Assembly (NCBI RefSeq): GCF_017114915.1
Contig: NZ_JAAUOE010000014.1
Coordinates: 42,893-106,892 of the forward strand
Reading direction: 5' to 3'
DNA: 64,000 nucleotides
Source of the DNA: Pseudomonas frederiksbergensis
Lineage (GTDB): Bacteria; Pseudomonadota; Gammaproteobacteria; Pseudomonadales; Pseudomonadaceae
In this document: in pieces, positions 54,404 through 63,012 of the stretch
How the letters are laid out: the number at the start of each line of letters is the position of its first letter
How positions within the stretch are numbered: the first letter of the stretch is position 1
Notes under the pieces: generated by a model
What the model was told of the DNA's origin: nothing
Database searches by the model: none
What the model saw: the letters and a program-made list of their open reading frames with translations, nothing else
Made by a program: the position numbers and the translations under genes

Positions 54404-55861
54404 ATGCTCAAGAATCGCCTGAAAGACCCCAGCCTGCTGGTACAACTCGCTTACATCGACGGTCAGTGGATCAGCGCCGATGACGCTGCCACCCTTGACG
54501 TCATAGACCCGGCCAGCGGCGAATGTCTGGCCCGGGTTCCTGCCCTGCAAGGCATTGAAACCCGCCGCGCCATCGTGGCCGCCGAACAGGCCTGGCCGGC
54601 CTGGCGGGCGCGCCCTGCAGCAGAGCGCGCCGCTCTGCTGGAACGCTGGTATCAAGCGATGCTCGATAACCTCGACGACCTGGCGTTGATCATGACCTGC
54701 GAGCAGGGCAAGCCGCTCAACGAAGCCAAAGGCGAGATCCGCTATGGCGCCAGTTTCGTCAAATGGTTCGCCGAGGAAGCCCGCCGGGTTTACGGCGAGA
54801 CGATACCGGCACCCAGCGGCGACCGTCGGCTGCTCACGCTCAAGCAGCCGGTCGGCGTCTGTGCCGCGATCACTCCGTGGAACTTCCCCAACGCGATGAT
54901 CACCCGTAAATGCGCGCCGGCTCTGGCCGCGGGGTGCCCGGTCATTGTCAAACCCTCGGATCTGACCCCGTTGTCGGCCTTGGCGCTGGCGGTGCTGGCC
55001 GAGCGCGTCGGCATTCCGGCCGGTGTATTCAACGTAGTGACCGGCATGCCCGCCGGCATCGGCGAAGAACTGACCGGCAACCCGACGGTGCGCAAGATTT
55101 CCTTCACCGGTTCCACCGCTGTCGGTCGGCTGCTGATGCGCCAGAGCGCCGAACACATCAAGCGCTTGAGCCTGGAACTTGGCGGTAACGCGCCGTTCAT
55201 TGTGTTCGACGACGCTGATCTGGAACAGGCAGTGGCCGGCATCATGCAAAGCAAGTTCCGCAACGCCGGACAAACCTGCGTCTGCGCCAACCGGATTCTG
55301 GTGCAAGACGGGATCTACGAGCGCTTCGCCCAGCGCCTGGTGGAGGAGGTGGGCAAGCTCAAGGTCGGCAATGGCCTGGACGCGGATGTCACCATCGGCC
55401 CACTGATCAATGCAGCAGCGGTAAGCAAGGTCGCCCGACATATCGACGACGCCTTGAGCCAGGGTGCCCGTCTGCTTTGTGGCGGTATCCCCGAGGGCGA
55501 CAGCCAGTTCGTCCAACCGACGGTGCTCGGTGAGGCCCATGCCGGGATGTTGCTGGCCAACGAAGAAACTTTCGGCCCGGTCGCACCACTGATGCGCTTC
55601 ACCAGTGAAGAAGAGGCACTGACCCTGGCCAATGCCACGCCCTATGGCTTGGGCGCTTATTTCTTCACCCAGGACTTGCGTCGTTCATGGCGGTTCGGCG
55701 AGGCGCTGGAGTTCGGCATGATTGGTCTCAACACCGGGCTCATTTCCATGGAAGTCGCCCCATTCGGCGGTATCAAGCAGTCGGGCCTGGGTCGCGAAGG
55801 CAGCAAGTACGGCCTGGATGAATACCTTGAAGTCAAAGCCTTCCACATCGGTGGGCTGTGA
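54404..55861 (+). CDS. gabD: Succinate-semialdehyde dehydrogenase-like aldehyde dehydrogenase
   Basis: A 485-residue NAD(P)-dependent aldehyde dehydrogenase. Family marks are CAAITPWNFPNAMITRK, catalytic Glu in LELGGNAPFIVF and Cys in NAGQTCVCANRI, and GYFFTQ-type C-terminal region with PFGGIKQSGLGREGSKYG. These patterns are those of the GabD group, which oxidises succinic or glutaric semialdehyde. It probably accepts the semialdehyde made by the GabT-like transaminase at 63.2 kb. It has its own control region and is followed by the malate/tartrate dehydrogenase gene after 40 nt. Confidence 0.88.
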   Translation: MLKNRLKDPSLLVQLAYIDGQWISADDAATLDVIDPASGECLARVPALQGIETRRAIVAAEQAWPAWRARPAAERAALLERWYQAMLDNLDDLALIMTCEQGKPLNEAKGEIRYGASFVKWFAEEARRVYGETIPAPSGDRRLLTLKQPVGVCAAITPWNFPNAMITRKCAPALAAGCPVIVKPSDLTPLSALALAVLAERVGIPAGVFNVVTGMPAGIGEELTGNPTVRKISFTGSTAVGRLLMRQSAEHIKRLSLELGGNAPFIVFDDADLEQAVAGIMQSKFRNAGQTCVCANRILVQDGIYERFAQRLVEEVGKLKVGNGLDADVTIGPLINAAAVSKVARHIDDALSQGARLLCGGIPEGDSQFVQPTVLGEAHAGMLLANEETFGPVAPLMRFTSEEEALTLANATPYGLGAYFFTQDLRRSWRFGEALEFGMIGLNTGLISMEVAPFGGIKQSGLGREGSKYGLDEYLEVKAFHIGGL

Positions 55862-55901
55862 TCCGGTCACAGTTTGAACAGAGATTGAGGAGCCACGATT
55901 G

Positions 55902-56981
55902 ATGAGCAAACCATTCAGAATCGCCGCGATTGCCGGCGATGGCATTGGCAAGGAAGTCTTGCCGGAAGGGCTGCGGGTACTGGAGCAGGCCGCGAAGAAA
56001 TGGCAACTGGATTTGAGCATCGAAGTGCTCGATTGGGCCCACTGCGACTACTACCTGGAACACGGGCAGATGATGCCCGCCGACTGGTTCGAACAACTCA
56101 AGGGCTTCGACGCGATTTACTTTGGCGCCGTGGGCTGGCCGGACAAGGTGCCGGACCATATTTCCCTGTGGGGGTCGTTGCTCAAGTTCCGCCGCGACTT
56201 CGACCAGTATGTGAACATCCGTCCGGTGCGGCTGTTTCCGGGCGTGCCGTGCCCGCTGGCCGGGCGCGAAGCCGGGGACATCGATTTCGTGGTGATCCGG
56301 GAAAACACCGAAGGCGAGTATTCCTCGGTCGGCGGCAAGATGTTCGAAGGCACCGAGCATGAGTTCGTGCTGCAGGAGTCGGTGTTCACCCGGCGCGGCG
56401 TAGATCGGATTCTCAAGTTCGCCTTCGACCTGGCCCAGACCCGGCCGCGCAAACGTCTGACCGCGGCGACCAAGTCCAACGGCATTTCCATCAGCATGCC
56501 CTACTGGGACGAGCGCACGGCGCTGATGGCCCAGCAGTACCCGCAGGTCAGCTGGGACAAGCAACACATCGACATTCTCTGTGCGCGCTTCGTGCTCCAG
56601 CCCGATCGTTTCGATGTGGTGGTGGCGTCGAATTTGTTCGGCGACATTCTGTCCGACCTAGGACCTGCCTGCGCCGGGACCATCGGCATCGCCCCCTCGG
56701 CCAACCTCGATCCGGAGCGGCGCTTCCCCTCGCTGTTCGAGCCGGTCCATGGTTCGGCCCCCGACATCTATGGGCAGAACATCGCGAACCCGATTGCGAT
56801 GATCTGGTCCGGCGCCTTGATGCTGGACTTCCTGGGCAATGGCGATGAGCGCTATCGCGCGGCCCATGACGGCATTCTCAAGGCCATTGAGCAGGTCATC
56901 TCCGAGGGGCCGATCACTCCCGATCTAGGAGGGCAGGGCTCTACCCAGGATGTCGGTATGGCAATCGCCGCGGCGCTTTGA
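55902..56981 (+). CDS. Tartrate/D-malate dehydrogenase-like beta-decarboxylating dehydrogenase
   Basis: A 359-residue isocitrate/isopropylmalate dehydrogenase-family enzyme. It has AGDGIGKEVLPEGL at the N-terminus, IRENTEGEYSSVGG (the YSS variant rather than isopropylmalate type), VASNLFGDILSDLG for metal binding, and FEPVHGSAPDIYGQNIANP for NAD. This set of motifs is typical of TtuC/DmlA enzymes acting on tartrate or D-malate. ATG at 55902 is chosen; a TTG lies directly before it. Probably cotranscribed with the aldehyde dehydrogenase. Confidence 0.88.
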   Translation: MSKPFRIAAIAGDGIGKEVLPEGLRVLEQAAKKWQLDLSIEVLDWAHCDYYLEHGQMMPADWFEQLKGFDAIYFGAVGWPDKVPDHISLWGSLLKFRRDFDQYVNIRPVRLFPGVPCPLAGREAGDIDFVVIRENTEGEYSSVGGKMFEGTEHEFVLQESVFTRRGVDRILKFAFDLAQTRPRKRLTAATKSNGISISMPYWDERTALMAQQYPQVSWDKQHIDILCARFVLQPDRFDVVVASNLFGDILSDLGPACAGTIGIAPSANLDPERRFPSLFEPVHGSAPDIYGQNIANPIAMIWSGALMLDFLGNGDERYRAAHDGILKAIEQVISEGPITPDLGGQGSTQDVGMAIAAAL

Positions 56982-57040
56982 GCCGAGGCCACAACCGGTA
57001 GGTTGGGAAGCTCTATTCATTCTTGTGTGTCACCCTTTTT

Positions 57041-57069
57041 AGCCCGTTCACACTGCGGGCTTTTTTTTT
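57041..57069 (+). terminator. Terminator after the malate/tartrate dehydrogenase gene
   Basis: AGCCCG and CGGGCT pair around a 9-nt loop and are followed by nine T, 60 nt after the stop codon. Confidence 0.88.
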
Positions 57070-57154
57070 GTTTATCGCGCCCGTTTTTAACATCCCTTCC
57101 CTTATAGCGAAGGGGGTAGCGGAGGGGATCAACGGAATGTGAAGGAAGCCTTGC

Positions 57155-57985
57155 ATGCGGATGTTGCTGATGGTTTTACTGGGGTGTGCGCTGCACTCAA
57201 GGAGTTGGGCGAGCGACCCTATAGACGTGGTCATTCTTTGCGACGCTGGCTACCCGCCCTACAGCTACGCCGAGGGGGATGAGGCCAAGGGGCTTTACAC
57301 CGATATTCTGCGCACCGCCTTTACCCGCATGCCAGGTTATCGCGTGCATATTCGTCCCGTGCCTTGGGCACGCGGTCTGGCAGAAGTGGCCAGCGGTCGT
57401 GCGTTTGCGCTCTATCCACCTTACTACCGACCCGGCGCTCGGCCCTGGATGGACTACTCGCGGCCTATTCTGAAGGAAAAAGTAGTCGTCTTCGTGCGCT
57501 CCGAACTGGCGCGAAAACGGCCGATCGAACGCTTCCCGCTCGCCTATGGCGACCTTCACATTGGCGTGAACAGAGGGTTCATGAGCATTGACGACCAGGA
57601 CTACAAAAACATGCTGGCCACAGGCGCACTGAAGCAAAGTTATGCCAATGACAACCGTACCAACCTGGCCAGGCTCTATCACGGGCGAATAGATGTCTAT
57701 ATCAATGACCGCCTTTCGGTCCAATGGGAGCTTGATCAGATGCAGCGCGAGGGGGTCTTTGCCCGGAATGATCTCAGCTGGCTAGTCGAGGGACCTTGGC
57801 TCTCCGGTGAGGCGGCGTACCTGGGTTATACCCGGCTCAATGCCTCGGCTTACCCTTACAAGCCAAAATTCATGCAGCTCCTCGATAAGGTTCTGGCGGA
57901 GCTGGAGCGTGATGGCAGCATCGAACGCCTGGCGAAAAGTTATGATTTGGTTAACCCCTTGTACTCCCCGGGTGATGGCATCTAG
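57155..57985 (+). CDS. Periplasmic substrate-binding protein, SBP_bac_3-like
   Basis: A 276-residue secreted protein. The signal peptide is MRMLLMVLLGCALHSRSWA, and the mature part starts SDPIDVVILCDAGYPPYSY, in the amino-acid-binding protein style (GLYTDILRTAF, MDYSRPILKEKVVVF). There is no permease next to it, so it is either an orphan receptor for the neighbouring chemoreceptor or part of a transporter elsewhere. GAAGG precedes the ATG. It is convergent with the orphan tatA (12-nt gap). Ligand unknown. Confidence 0.82.
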   Translation: MRMLLMVLLGCALHSRSWASDPIDVVILCDAGYPPYSYAEGDEAKGLYTDILRTAFTRMPGYRVHIRPVPWARGLAEVASGRAFALYPPYYRPGARPWMDYSRPILKEKVVVFVRSELARKRPIERFPLAYGDLHIGVNRGFMSIDDQDYKNMLATGALKQSYANDNRTNLARLYHGRIDVYINDRLSVQWELDQMQREGVFARNDLSWLVEGPWLSGEAAYLGYTRLNASAYPYKPKFMQLLDKVLAELERDGSIERLAKSYDLVNPLYSPGDGI

Positions 57986-57997
57986 GTCTGCCGGACT

Positions 57998-58174
57998 TCA
58001 CGTGTCCTTGGGCTCATCAGTGACGGGCTTATCGTCGCCTATGGATTTGCGAAATCCTCTGATCGTTTCGCCGAGATCCGACCCCAAGCCTCTCAAGCGC
58101 CTGGTTCCGAACAGCATGATCACGATCAACAGGATGATCAGGATTTTTCCGGTACTGAAGCTACCTAATCCCAT
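57998..58174 (-). CDS. Orphan TatA/TatE-like twin-arginine translocase subunit, 58 residues
   Basis: A short gene read from the minus strand. Its protein starts MGLGSFSTGKILIILLIVIM, followed by LFGTRRLRGLGSDLGETIRG and FRKSIGDDKPVTDEPKDT. This is the TatA layout: a single transmembrane helix, the FG hinge with TRRL, a basic amphipathic helix (GSDLGETIRGFRKS) and an acidic tail. TatB and TatC are absent nearby. It is the last gene on the minus strand after the GNAT and cupin genes (88 nt after the cupin stop). Its length is below the usual 60-residue cutoff, so it is easily missed. It may serve export of the Tat-type binding protein at 42.7 kb (inference). Confidence 0.85.
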   Translation of the reverse strand: MGLGSFSTGKILIILLIVIMLFGTRRLRGLGSDLGETIRGFRKSIGDDKPVTDEPKDT

Positions 58175-58262
58175 TATCTGTACTCCGTATCAAATGATTG
58201 ATCAATTGGGCGGTGGGGCCGGCGGAGGACAAATCCATCTGCCGGCGCTAACGCAGTTCGAG

Positions 58263-58970
58263 TTATTTAACGACGTAAAACTTGCGCACATAGACGCTGC
58301 TAGTCCACGCGCATGGGGCGCCTCGGGGCACGAACACCGTATCGCCAGTGTTGACCGTCAGATGGGTTCCGTCCGCCACCTGGAGGGTGACGCTGCCTTC
58401 GAGCAGGTTCATCAGCTCATGCAGCATGTGTGGCCTGGCCTTGCGGGTATAGGGCGTCGAGTCCCAGACGCCGATACGCAGGTTGGTCGCTTCTTCGACA
58501 AACACATTGTGCGAGCGACATTGCGGAGCCGGGCTTAGCAGAATTTCTGCGTCCGGTGCCGCAGAAGGTGAGAGCAGGGTGAGCGGGGGGAGCGCCGTGA
58601 GCCCGGGATGGCGCTCTTCAACGAGCTGGGTATCCGCGCAGAATGCCCAGAGAGAGTCGGGTTGAGCATCGACCTGAAGCGACGTACCACGGGCGATCAC
58701 TGCGCTGTCACCGGGATTTAACTGAAGCGTGCCATCCTGGCTTTGCAGGGTGACACGTCCGGCGTGAACCACGATCATTTCGCTGTAGGGATATTCATCG
58801 ACGCTGAATTGTCCGCTCGCCTGGACCACACCGGCAGCGATGTCATCCGGCCCGACATAAGCCAAGCGCCTGTCGAAAGGATCGTTAGCCCCCAACGAAC
58901 CGGGGGTAAATTTTGTTAGAACGGGACTGCCGTCGGCGTGTGCCAACAGCACTGCAGTGGGCTCTAGCAT
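58263..58970 (-). CDS. Bicupin protein (DUF861/Cupin_3-like)
   Basis: A 235-residue cytoplasmic protein made of two cupin barrels. The first spans about 45-110 (EYPYSEMIVVHAGRVTL, LNPGDSAVIARGTSLQ); the second 170-232 (HELMNLLEGSVTLQV, TGDTVFVPRGAPCAW, ending KFYVV). Such proteins occur in amino-acid and polyamine catabolic clusters and may be enzymes or small-molecule sensors. It follows the GNAT gene after 58 nt on the minus strand. Function not assigned. Confidence 0.83.
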   Translation of the reverse strand: MLEPTAVLLAHADGSPVLTKFTPGSLGANDPFDRRLAYVGPDDIAAGVVQASGQFSVDEYPYSEMIVVHAGRVTLQSQDGTLQLNPGDSAVIARGTSLQVDAQPDSLWAFCADTQLVEERHPGLTALPPLTLLSPSAAPDAEILLSPAPQCRSHNVFVEEATNLRIGVWDSTPYTRKARPHMLHELMNLLEGSVTLQVADGTHLTVNTGDTVFVPRGAPCAWTSSVYVRKFYVVK

Positions 58971-59028
58971 GAACGTGTTTCTCCAGGAAAATGCGTCGTG
59001 TAGCGTTTGGATGTATCTGTGTGTGGGG

Positions 59029-59886
59029 TCAGCCGATCGCCTGAGTCACCAGAGCAAACTGGCGCACTGCGCCGATAGCCTGCGGTGGGGTACCGCGAGC
59101 CATTTGTGCGACGGTGTCGACCTTCTTCAGCCCGGCCTCTTCCAGCCAAGGGGCCAGACCGCTGTCGGACGGTATATCCATGCGTACGAATGCGTCTGGT
59201 ACCCGGGCCAACAAGACCGCGATCAAGTGCTTGGCCTGCTCCGGGTTTTCTGCGATGACCGGGCCGATGCAGCGACCACGGCCGAATGGGCGCAGCATGG
59301 CGAAGGCGCGCAACTGACCATCGCGCTCGATACCGACCGAGTGTTCGACACAATCGAATAAATCATTGAGCACGGCGTGCCTGTCCAGGCCGCTGCCGGC
59401 GTTGGCCAGTTCGATTTGGTTGCTGCGATCGGCGTCGGTCAGCGGGCGGCAGCGCTCACCAGCGGCCAGGTCATTCGGTGCAGGAACCAGCGCGTGTCCC
59501 TGATGTTGTTGAATATGTCCAAAGTCAATGAACCCCTGGCTGGCATAAAGTGGGGCACCGGCCAGCGTTGCATTGAGCATGGCGGTACGCGATCCGCACG
59601 CCTCAAGTGCCAGTTCCATCAGCTTGCGACCTATGCCCTGGCCCTGGTACTCATCACTGACGATCACCAGGCCGATGGTGGCGTAATGTCCCTGCGCACA
59701 GCTGAACGCGGTACCGATCAGGCGGCCTTCGTCTTCTACGACAAAACCCTGCGCGATGCGCTGCAACATGGCCCAGTCTTCCAGGCGGTGGGGCCACTTC
59801 AACTGCACGGACAAGGCATGGGCCGACGCCACATCGGCCGAGGTCATGGGGCGGTAAAAATACGCAGGGCGTTGCGAGATGGACAT
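59029..59886 (-). CDS. GNAT-family N-acetyltransferase (two-domain)
   Basis: A 285-residue acetyltransferase. The N-terminal GNAT fold has the acetyl-CoA loop VIVSDEYQGQGIGRKLMELAL at about residues 75-95 and LYASQGFIDFG near 115. The C-terminal 140 residues form a second GNAT-like half (AFAMLRPFGRGRCIGPVIAE) as in the YitH/HPA2-like group. It is the first gene of GNAT-cupin-tatA. A 101-bp element shared with the OprD gene lies 74-174 nt before its start. Substrate probably an amine or amino acid of the same pathway. Confidence 0.85.
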   Translation of the reverse strand: MSISQRPAYFYRPMTSADVASAHALSVQLKWPHRLEDWAMLQRIAQGFVVEDEGRLIGTAFSCAQGHYATIGLVIVSDEYQGQGIGRKLMELALEACGSRTAMLNATLAGAPLYASQGFIDFGHIQQHQGHALVPAPNDLAAGERCRPLTDADRSNQIELANAGSGLDRHAVLNDLFDCVEHSVGIERDGQLRAFAMLRPFGRGRCIGPVIAENPEQAKHLIAVLLARVPDAFVRMDIPSDSGLAPWLEEAGLKKVDTVAQMARGTPPQAIGAVRQFALVTQAIG

Positions 59887-59959
59887 GGCAGGTCTCCATT
59901 GATAGAGAGCGTAATCGGTCGGATTTTTTCCGCTGAAAGTGCTGGTATCTCACCTGCGA

Positions 59960-60060
59960 CGAGGCCTGACAAGAGTCTCCAATTGATTCGGCAGATTCCG
60001 TCAGCGACGGCTCTGCAGGCCACAGTTACTGCTCAAATGAGAAGCCGGATCAGCAGCAAA
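59960..60060 (-). promoter_or_regulatory. 101-bp element A, duplicated upstream of oprD
   Basis: Aligns without gaps to 61714-61814 at about 70 percent identity by eye. Conserved blocks include CGAGGCCTGACAA, ATTCGGYAGATT, GGCCRCAGTTAYTGCTCAAA and TCAGCAGCAA. It is in the upstream region of the minus-strand GNAT gene, so it is a probable shared control region. Confidence 0.75.
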
Positions 60061-60122
60061 TACTGGGTTGGGTTTCAGGATACAGGTCAAAGCGAAAGGC
60101 ACTCCTGAAGGTGATATTGCTG

Positions 60123-60148
60123 AAAAAAAAGGCGCCCGGATGGGCGCC
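60123..60148 (-). terminator. Terminator of the OprD porin gene
   Basis: GGCGCC(C)-GGAT-(G)GGCGCC stem; on the minus strand it is followed by eight T. It lies about 80 nt after the porin stop. Confidence 0.88.
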
Positions 60149-60227
60149 TCGAGGCAAAGGGAGCGAGGAGCAGGCCTTCAAGAAAACCGGCGCGGGGTCC
60201 ACGAGCAGAACCGGCCGGGAACAACCG

Positions 60228-61568
60228 TTACAGAATGCTCAGCGGGTACTCGATGATCAGACGGACCTCGTCGATATCACTCTCGAATGAGGACGCGCGG
60301 TGGGTGGCCTGGCGCAGGCGGAAGGACAAGTCCTTGGCGGTCCCTTCCTGGACCACGTATTTGGCTTCCAGATCGCGTTCCCACTCCTTCTGGTCGTCAC
60401 CCACCTTGTTGGCGTAGGCCCCGTTCGGATCGGCCCTGGTGCCATCGATTTGATCGCCTTTGACATAGCGGGCCATGAAGCTCAGCCCTGGTATGCCGAA
60501 CGTAGCCATGTTCAGGTCATAACGAGCTTGGATGGAGCGCTCGTTGGGGGCGTTGAAGTCGGAGTACTGAACCGAGTTGGCCAGCCAGATCGAGTCCACA
60601 CCGATGTAGTCGAAATACTCGTCGCCATCGATCTTCTGGTAGGCCAGGGTGACCTTATGGGCGCCGATGGAATAGGCCGCCTTGGCCGACCAGCTCGTGG
60701 TGTCCAGTTTGCCGGCACGGGCGTCACCTTGGTCCTTGGTCTTATAGGCCGTCAAACCAAAATTCAGCGACTGCTTGTCAGCCAGGGGAATCGTATAGGA
60801 GGCACTGGCGAAGTGCTGATGCCAGACATTCACGGCCTCACTGGTGTACGCCTTCAGGCTGAGGTTTTCGTTGATTTTATAGGTGCCGCCGATGAAGTCG
60901 ACGCTGTCGGCTTCGGTCCCTCCGTAGGTGGTGAACAAGCCGTCATTGGAGTTGGTCGAATTGCGATTGTTGAATGCGGTGAAGTGGCCGCCCTCGAAGG
61001 ATAAGGCATCGAACTCGTTGCTCGTCAGCTGAAAGCCGGTAGCGGTTTCCGGCAGCAAGCGGTTGTCGCCGGTGGCGAATACCGGCGCGGTCGGGCGTTG
61101 TTCGCCGTACTTCAGCACAGTGGAGGAAATGCGCATCTTCACTGCGCCGCCGATCTCGCCGTAGGCGTCTGGCACGTCGGCATCTGCCGTGCGGTTGTTG
61201 CTGATCGGCAACAGGCCGTTGCCAGCCCGGCCGCGTCCGGTGTCCAGCTTGACCCCGCCGTAGGCGAAGGCATCGGTGCCAAAGCCAATGGTGCCCTGGG
61301 TGAAACCGGAGGCGAAGTTGAGCATGGCGCCCTGTGCCCACTCCTCGCGATAGCCGTTGCGCTCGCTGGACGGCTTGGAGCCGTTGATCCCCTGGCTGTT
61401 GCTGCCGCCATTGCGAAAGTCGCGGTTCATATAGAAATTACGGTTGAGCAGCCCGAGGCTGCTGTCTTCGATGAAGCCGTTGGCTTGCTGTTGCTGACCC
61501 GCTATTGCCAATTGCGCGGTGGCGGCAATGACAGCCAGGGAGAGAGAGCTTTGTTTTGCGAAGTTCAT
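60228..61568 (-). CDS. OprD-family outer-membrane porin
   Basis: A 446-residue specific porin for small organic or amino acids. Signal peptide cleaved near LAIAG at residue 24, then the family opener FIEDSSLGLLNRNFYMNRDF. DGTRADPNGAY, LRQATHRASSFESDIDEVRL and the terminal IIEYPLSIL are standard OprD strands. It should provide the outer-membrane step for the substrate taken up by the nearby ABC importer. Flanked upstream by element B and a palindromic 5' leader, downstream by a terminator; it is a single-gene transcript. Confidence 0.92.
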   Translation of the reverse strand: MNFAKQSSLSLAVIAATAQLAIAGQQQQANGFIEDSSLGLLNRNFYMNRDFRNGGSNSQGINGSKPSSERNGYREEWAQGAMLNFASGFTQGTIGFGTDAFAYGGVKLDTGRGRAGNGLLPISNNRTADADVPDAYGEIGGAVKMRISSTVLKYGEQRPTAPVFATGDNRLLPETATGFQLTSNEFDALSFEGGHFTAFNNRNSTNSNDGLFTTYGGTEADSVDFIGGTYKINENLSLKAYTSEAVNVWHQHFASASYTIPLADKQSLNFGLTAYKTKDQGDARAGKLDTTSWSAKAAYSIGAHKVTLAYQKIDGDEYFDYIGVDSIWLANSVQYSDFNAPNERSIQARYDLNMATFGIPGLSFMARYVKGDQIDGTRADPNGAYANKVGDDQKEWERDLEAKYVVQEGTAKDLSFRLRQATHRASSFESDIDEVRLIIEYPLSIL

Positions 61569-61599
61569 CGCTTACCCCATTTGATCTTATTAGTATTTC

Positions 61600-61620
61600 G
61601 TTGCCTGCACGGCAGGCAAC
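61600..61620 (-). promoter_or_regulatory. Palindrome GTTGCCTGC-ACG-GCAGGCAAC in the porin leader
   Basis: A perfect 9-bp dyad, 32-52 nt before the OprD start codon. In RNA it would form a stable hairpin just before an A-rich stretch (GAAATACTAATAAGATCAAA) and the ribosome site. It could be an operator or an mRNA control element. Confidence 0.55.
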
Positions 61621-61713
61621 GCTCTTACGGCAGCTCAAGTGAAATTCTGCGAAGCAAACCGGAAGAAGAACACGGCCGGGCTGCACACAGCGGTGGCTGT
61701 ATCGCAGCTATGG

Positions 61714-61814
61714 CGAGGCCTGACAATGGGCTGCAATCAATTCGGTAGATTGCATAAGTTGCGACTTCATGGGCCGCAGTTATTGCTCAAACGGGGGGTA
61801 AGGTCAGCAGCAAC
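61714..61814 (-). promoter_or_regulatory. 101-bp element B upstream of the OprD porin
   Basis: Ungapped counterpart of element A (59960-60060). It lies 146-246 nt before the porin start, further than element A from its gene, which suggests an upstream activator site rather than the core promoter. Confidence 0.75.
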
Positions 61815-61972
61815 TATCGACTGCTTTTTTCAGGAAGAAGGCATGGCAAATCTGCGAAACGAGTTGGAAATCAGGTCTGCCTTGTATCGCGTATCGCGCC
61901 AGGTTTGCTTGTTTACGAATGGCAAATCTGGCGCGCGAGGGTGTGGTTGCTGTCGCATTCGACAACCGCGGG

Positions 61973-62899
61973 TTAGTAATTTCGTTTGCGGTCAACCTGG
62001 CCAAGCATTGACTCACCGCGTTGATGTCGGCGGATATTTTCCAGCAACACGCCAAACGCGCTTTCTGGCTGGGTCATCGCAGCGATATGTGGTGTCAGCA
62101 ATATCTGCGGGTGTTGCCAGAAGGGATGATCCGGCGCCGCCGGCTCCTGTTCCAGTACGTCGAGCACCGCCGCGCTGAGCTGGCCGCTGGCCAGGGCTTC
62201 AAGCAGATCCTCTTCTACCAGATGCCCACCCCGGCCCATGTTGACCAAGGCGGCGCCTTTGGGCAGGTGCTGGAACAACTGACGGTTGAGAATTCCTTTC
62301 GTCTGCTCGGTCAATGGCAGGACGCAAAGCACTATGTCGCACTGGCCGAGGAAGGCTGGCAGCTGCTCTGCACCCGCAAAGCAGTCCACCCCGGCGATGC
62401 GATGCTCGCTGCGTGCCCAGCCCGACAAGGCGAAGCCAAAGGTCTGCAACGTGGCCAGAATCTGTTGAGCCTGTGTGCCGAGCCCCATCACGCCCACTCG
62501 ACGTTTGGCGGCCGGTTGCAGCGGGTGAGCCTGCCAGCACCGAGCCATTTGTTGCTGGCGATAACGGAGCATGTCCCGGTGCAGGGTCAGTACCGCAAAA
62601 CTGGCGTATTCGCACATGCCCCGAGTGATGCCCGGGTCTAGTAAACGTACCACCGGCAGGGTCGTTGGCAAGCGGTCAAGGTCGAGTTGATCGACTCCGG
62701 CCGACAAGGCGAACAGTACCTGCAGGTTTGGCAACAAGGTTTCAAGATCGTCCGGCGCCTGCCAGGCCGCCAGGTAGCGAATATCCTTCGGATCGCCGAT
62801 GTCCGGCCAGGCACGCCATTCGATATCTGGAGCGTGCTCGGCGAATAGGCGCTTCCAGTGTTCGCCGCGCACCGGGTCAGCTTTATAGAGCAGGGCCAT
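61973..62899 (-). CDS. 2-hydroxyacid dehydrogenase (GhrA-like glyoxylate/hydroxypyruvate reductase)
   Basis: A 308-residue NAD(P)H-dependent D-2-hydroxyacid dehydrogenase. The substrate side has FALSAGVDQLDLDRLP, the cofactor motif is RVGVMGLGTQAQQIL, and the catalytic triad residues lie in VNMGRGGHLVEEDLLEAL (Arg), DVLEQEPAAPDHPFW (Glu) and LLTPHIAAMTQP (His). The GhrA group reduces glyoxylate and hydroxypyruvate. In this region it may handle glyoxylate or a 2-oxoacid released by the amine-oxidising enzymes. Divergent from the GabT-like gene. Confidence 0.88.
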   Translation of the reverse strand: MALLYKADPVRGEHWKRLFAEHAPDIEWRAWPDIGDPKDIRYLAAWQAPDDLETLLPNLQVLFALSAGVDQLDLDRLPTTLPVVRLLDPGITRGMCEYASFAVLTLHRDMLRYRQQQMARCWQAHPLQPAAKRRVGVMGLGTQAQQILATLQTFGFALSGWARSEHRIAGVDCFAGAEQLPAFLGQCDIVLCVLPLTEQTKGILNRQLFQHLPKGAALVNMGRGGHLVEEDLLEALASGQLSAAVLDVLEQEPAAPDHPFWQHPQILLTPHIAAMTQPESAFGVLLENIRRHQRGESMLGQVDRKRNY

Positions 62900-63012
62900 G
62901 GGTAACTTCTCGCATTAAATAGGGAGCATCAAGCATGCCCGAGTGGCAGAGCAGGATATGTCGAAAGATTCTGCGTAAACGCATTACGCTGCGTTGTATG
63001 GAGCACATGTCG

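Larger units (their letters stand above)
61569..61972. other. Intergenic region, 404 nt, upstream of OprD
   Basis: No gene is supported. It contains the leader palindrome (61600-61620) and element B (61714-61814). The rest shows no recognised signal. Confidence 0.6.

Noticed and set aside
61639..62178. 179-codon plus-strand frame upstream of the GhrA-like gene
   Set aside because: It overlaps element B and the certain minus-strand reductase gene and has no family signature.
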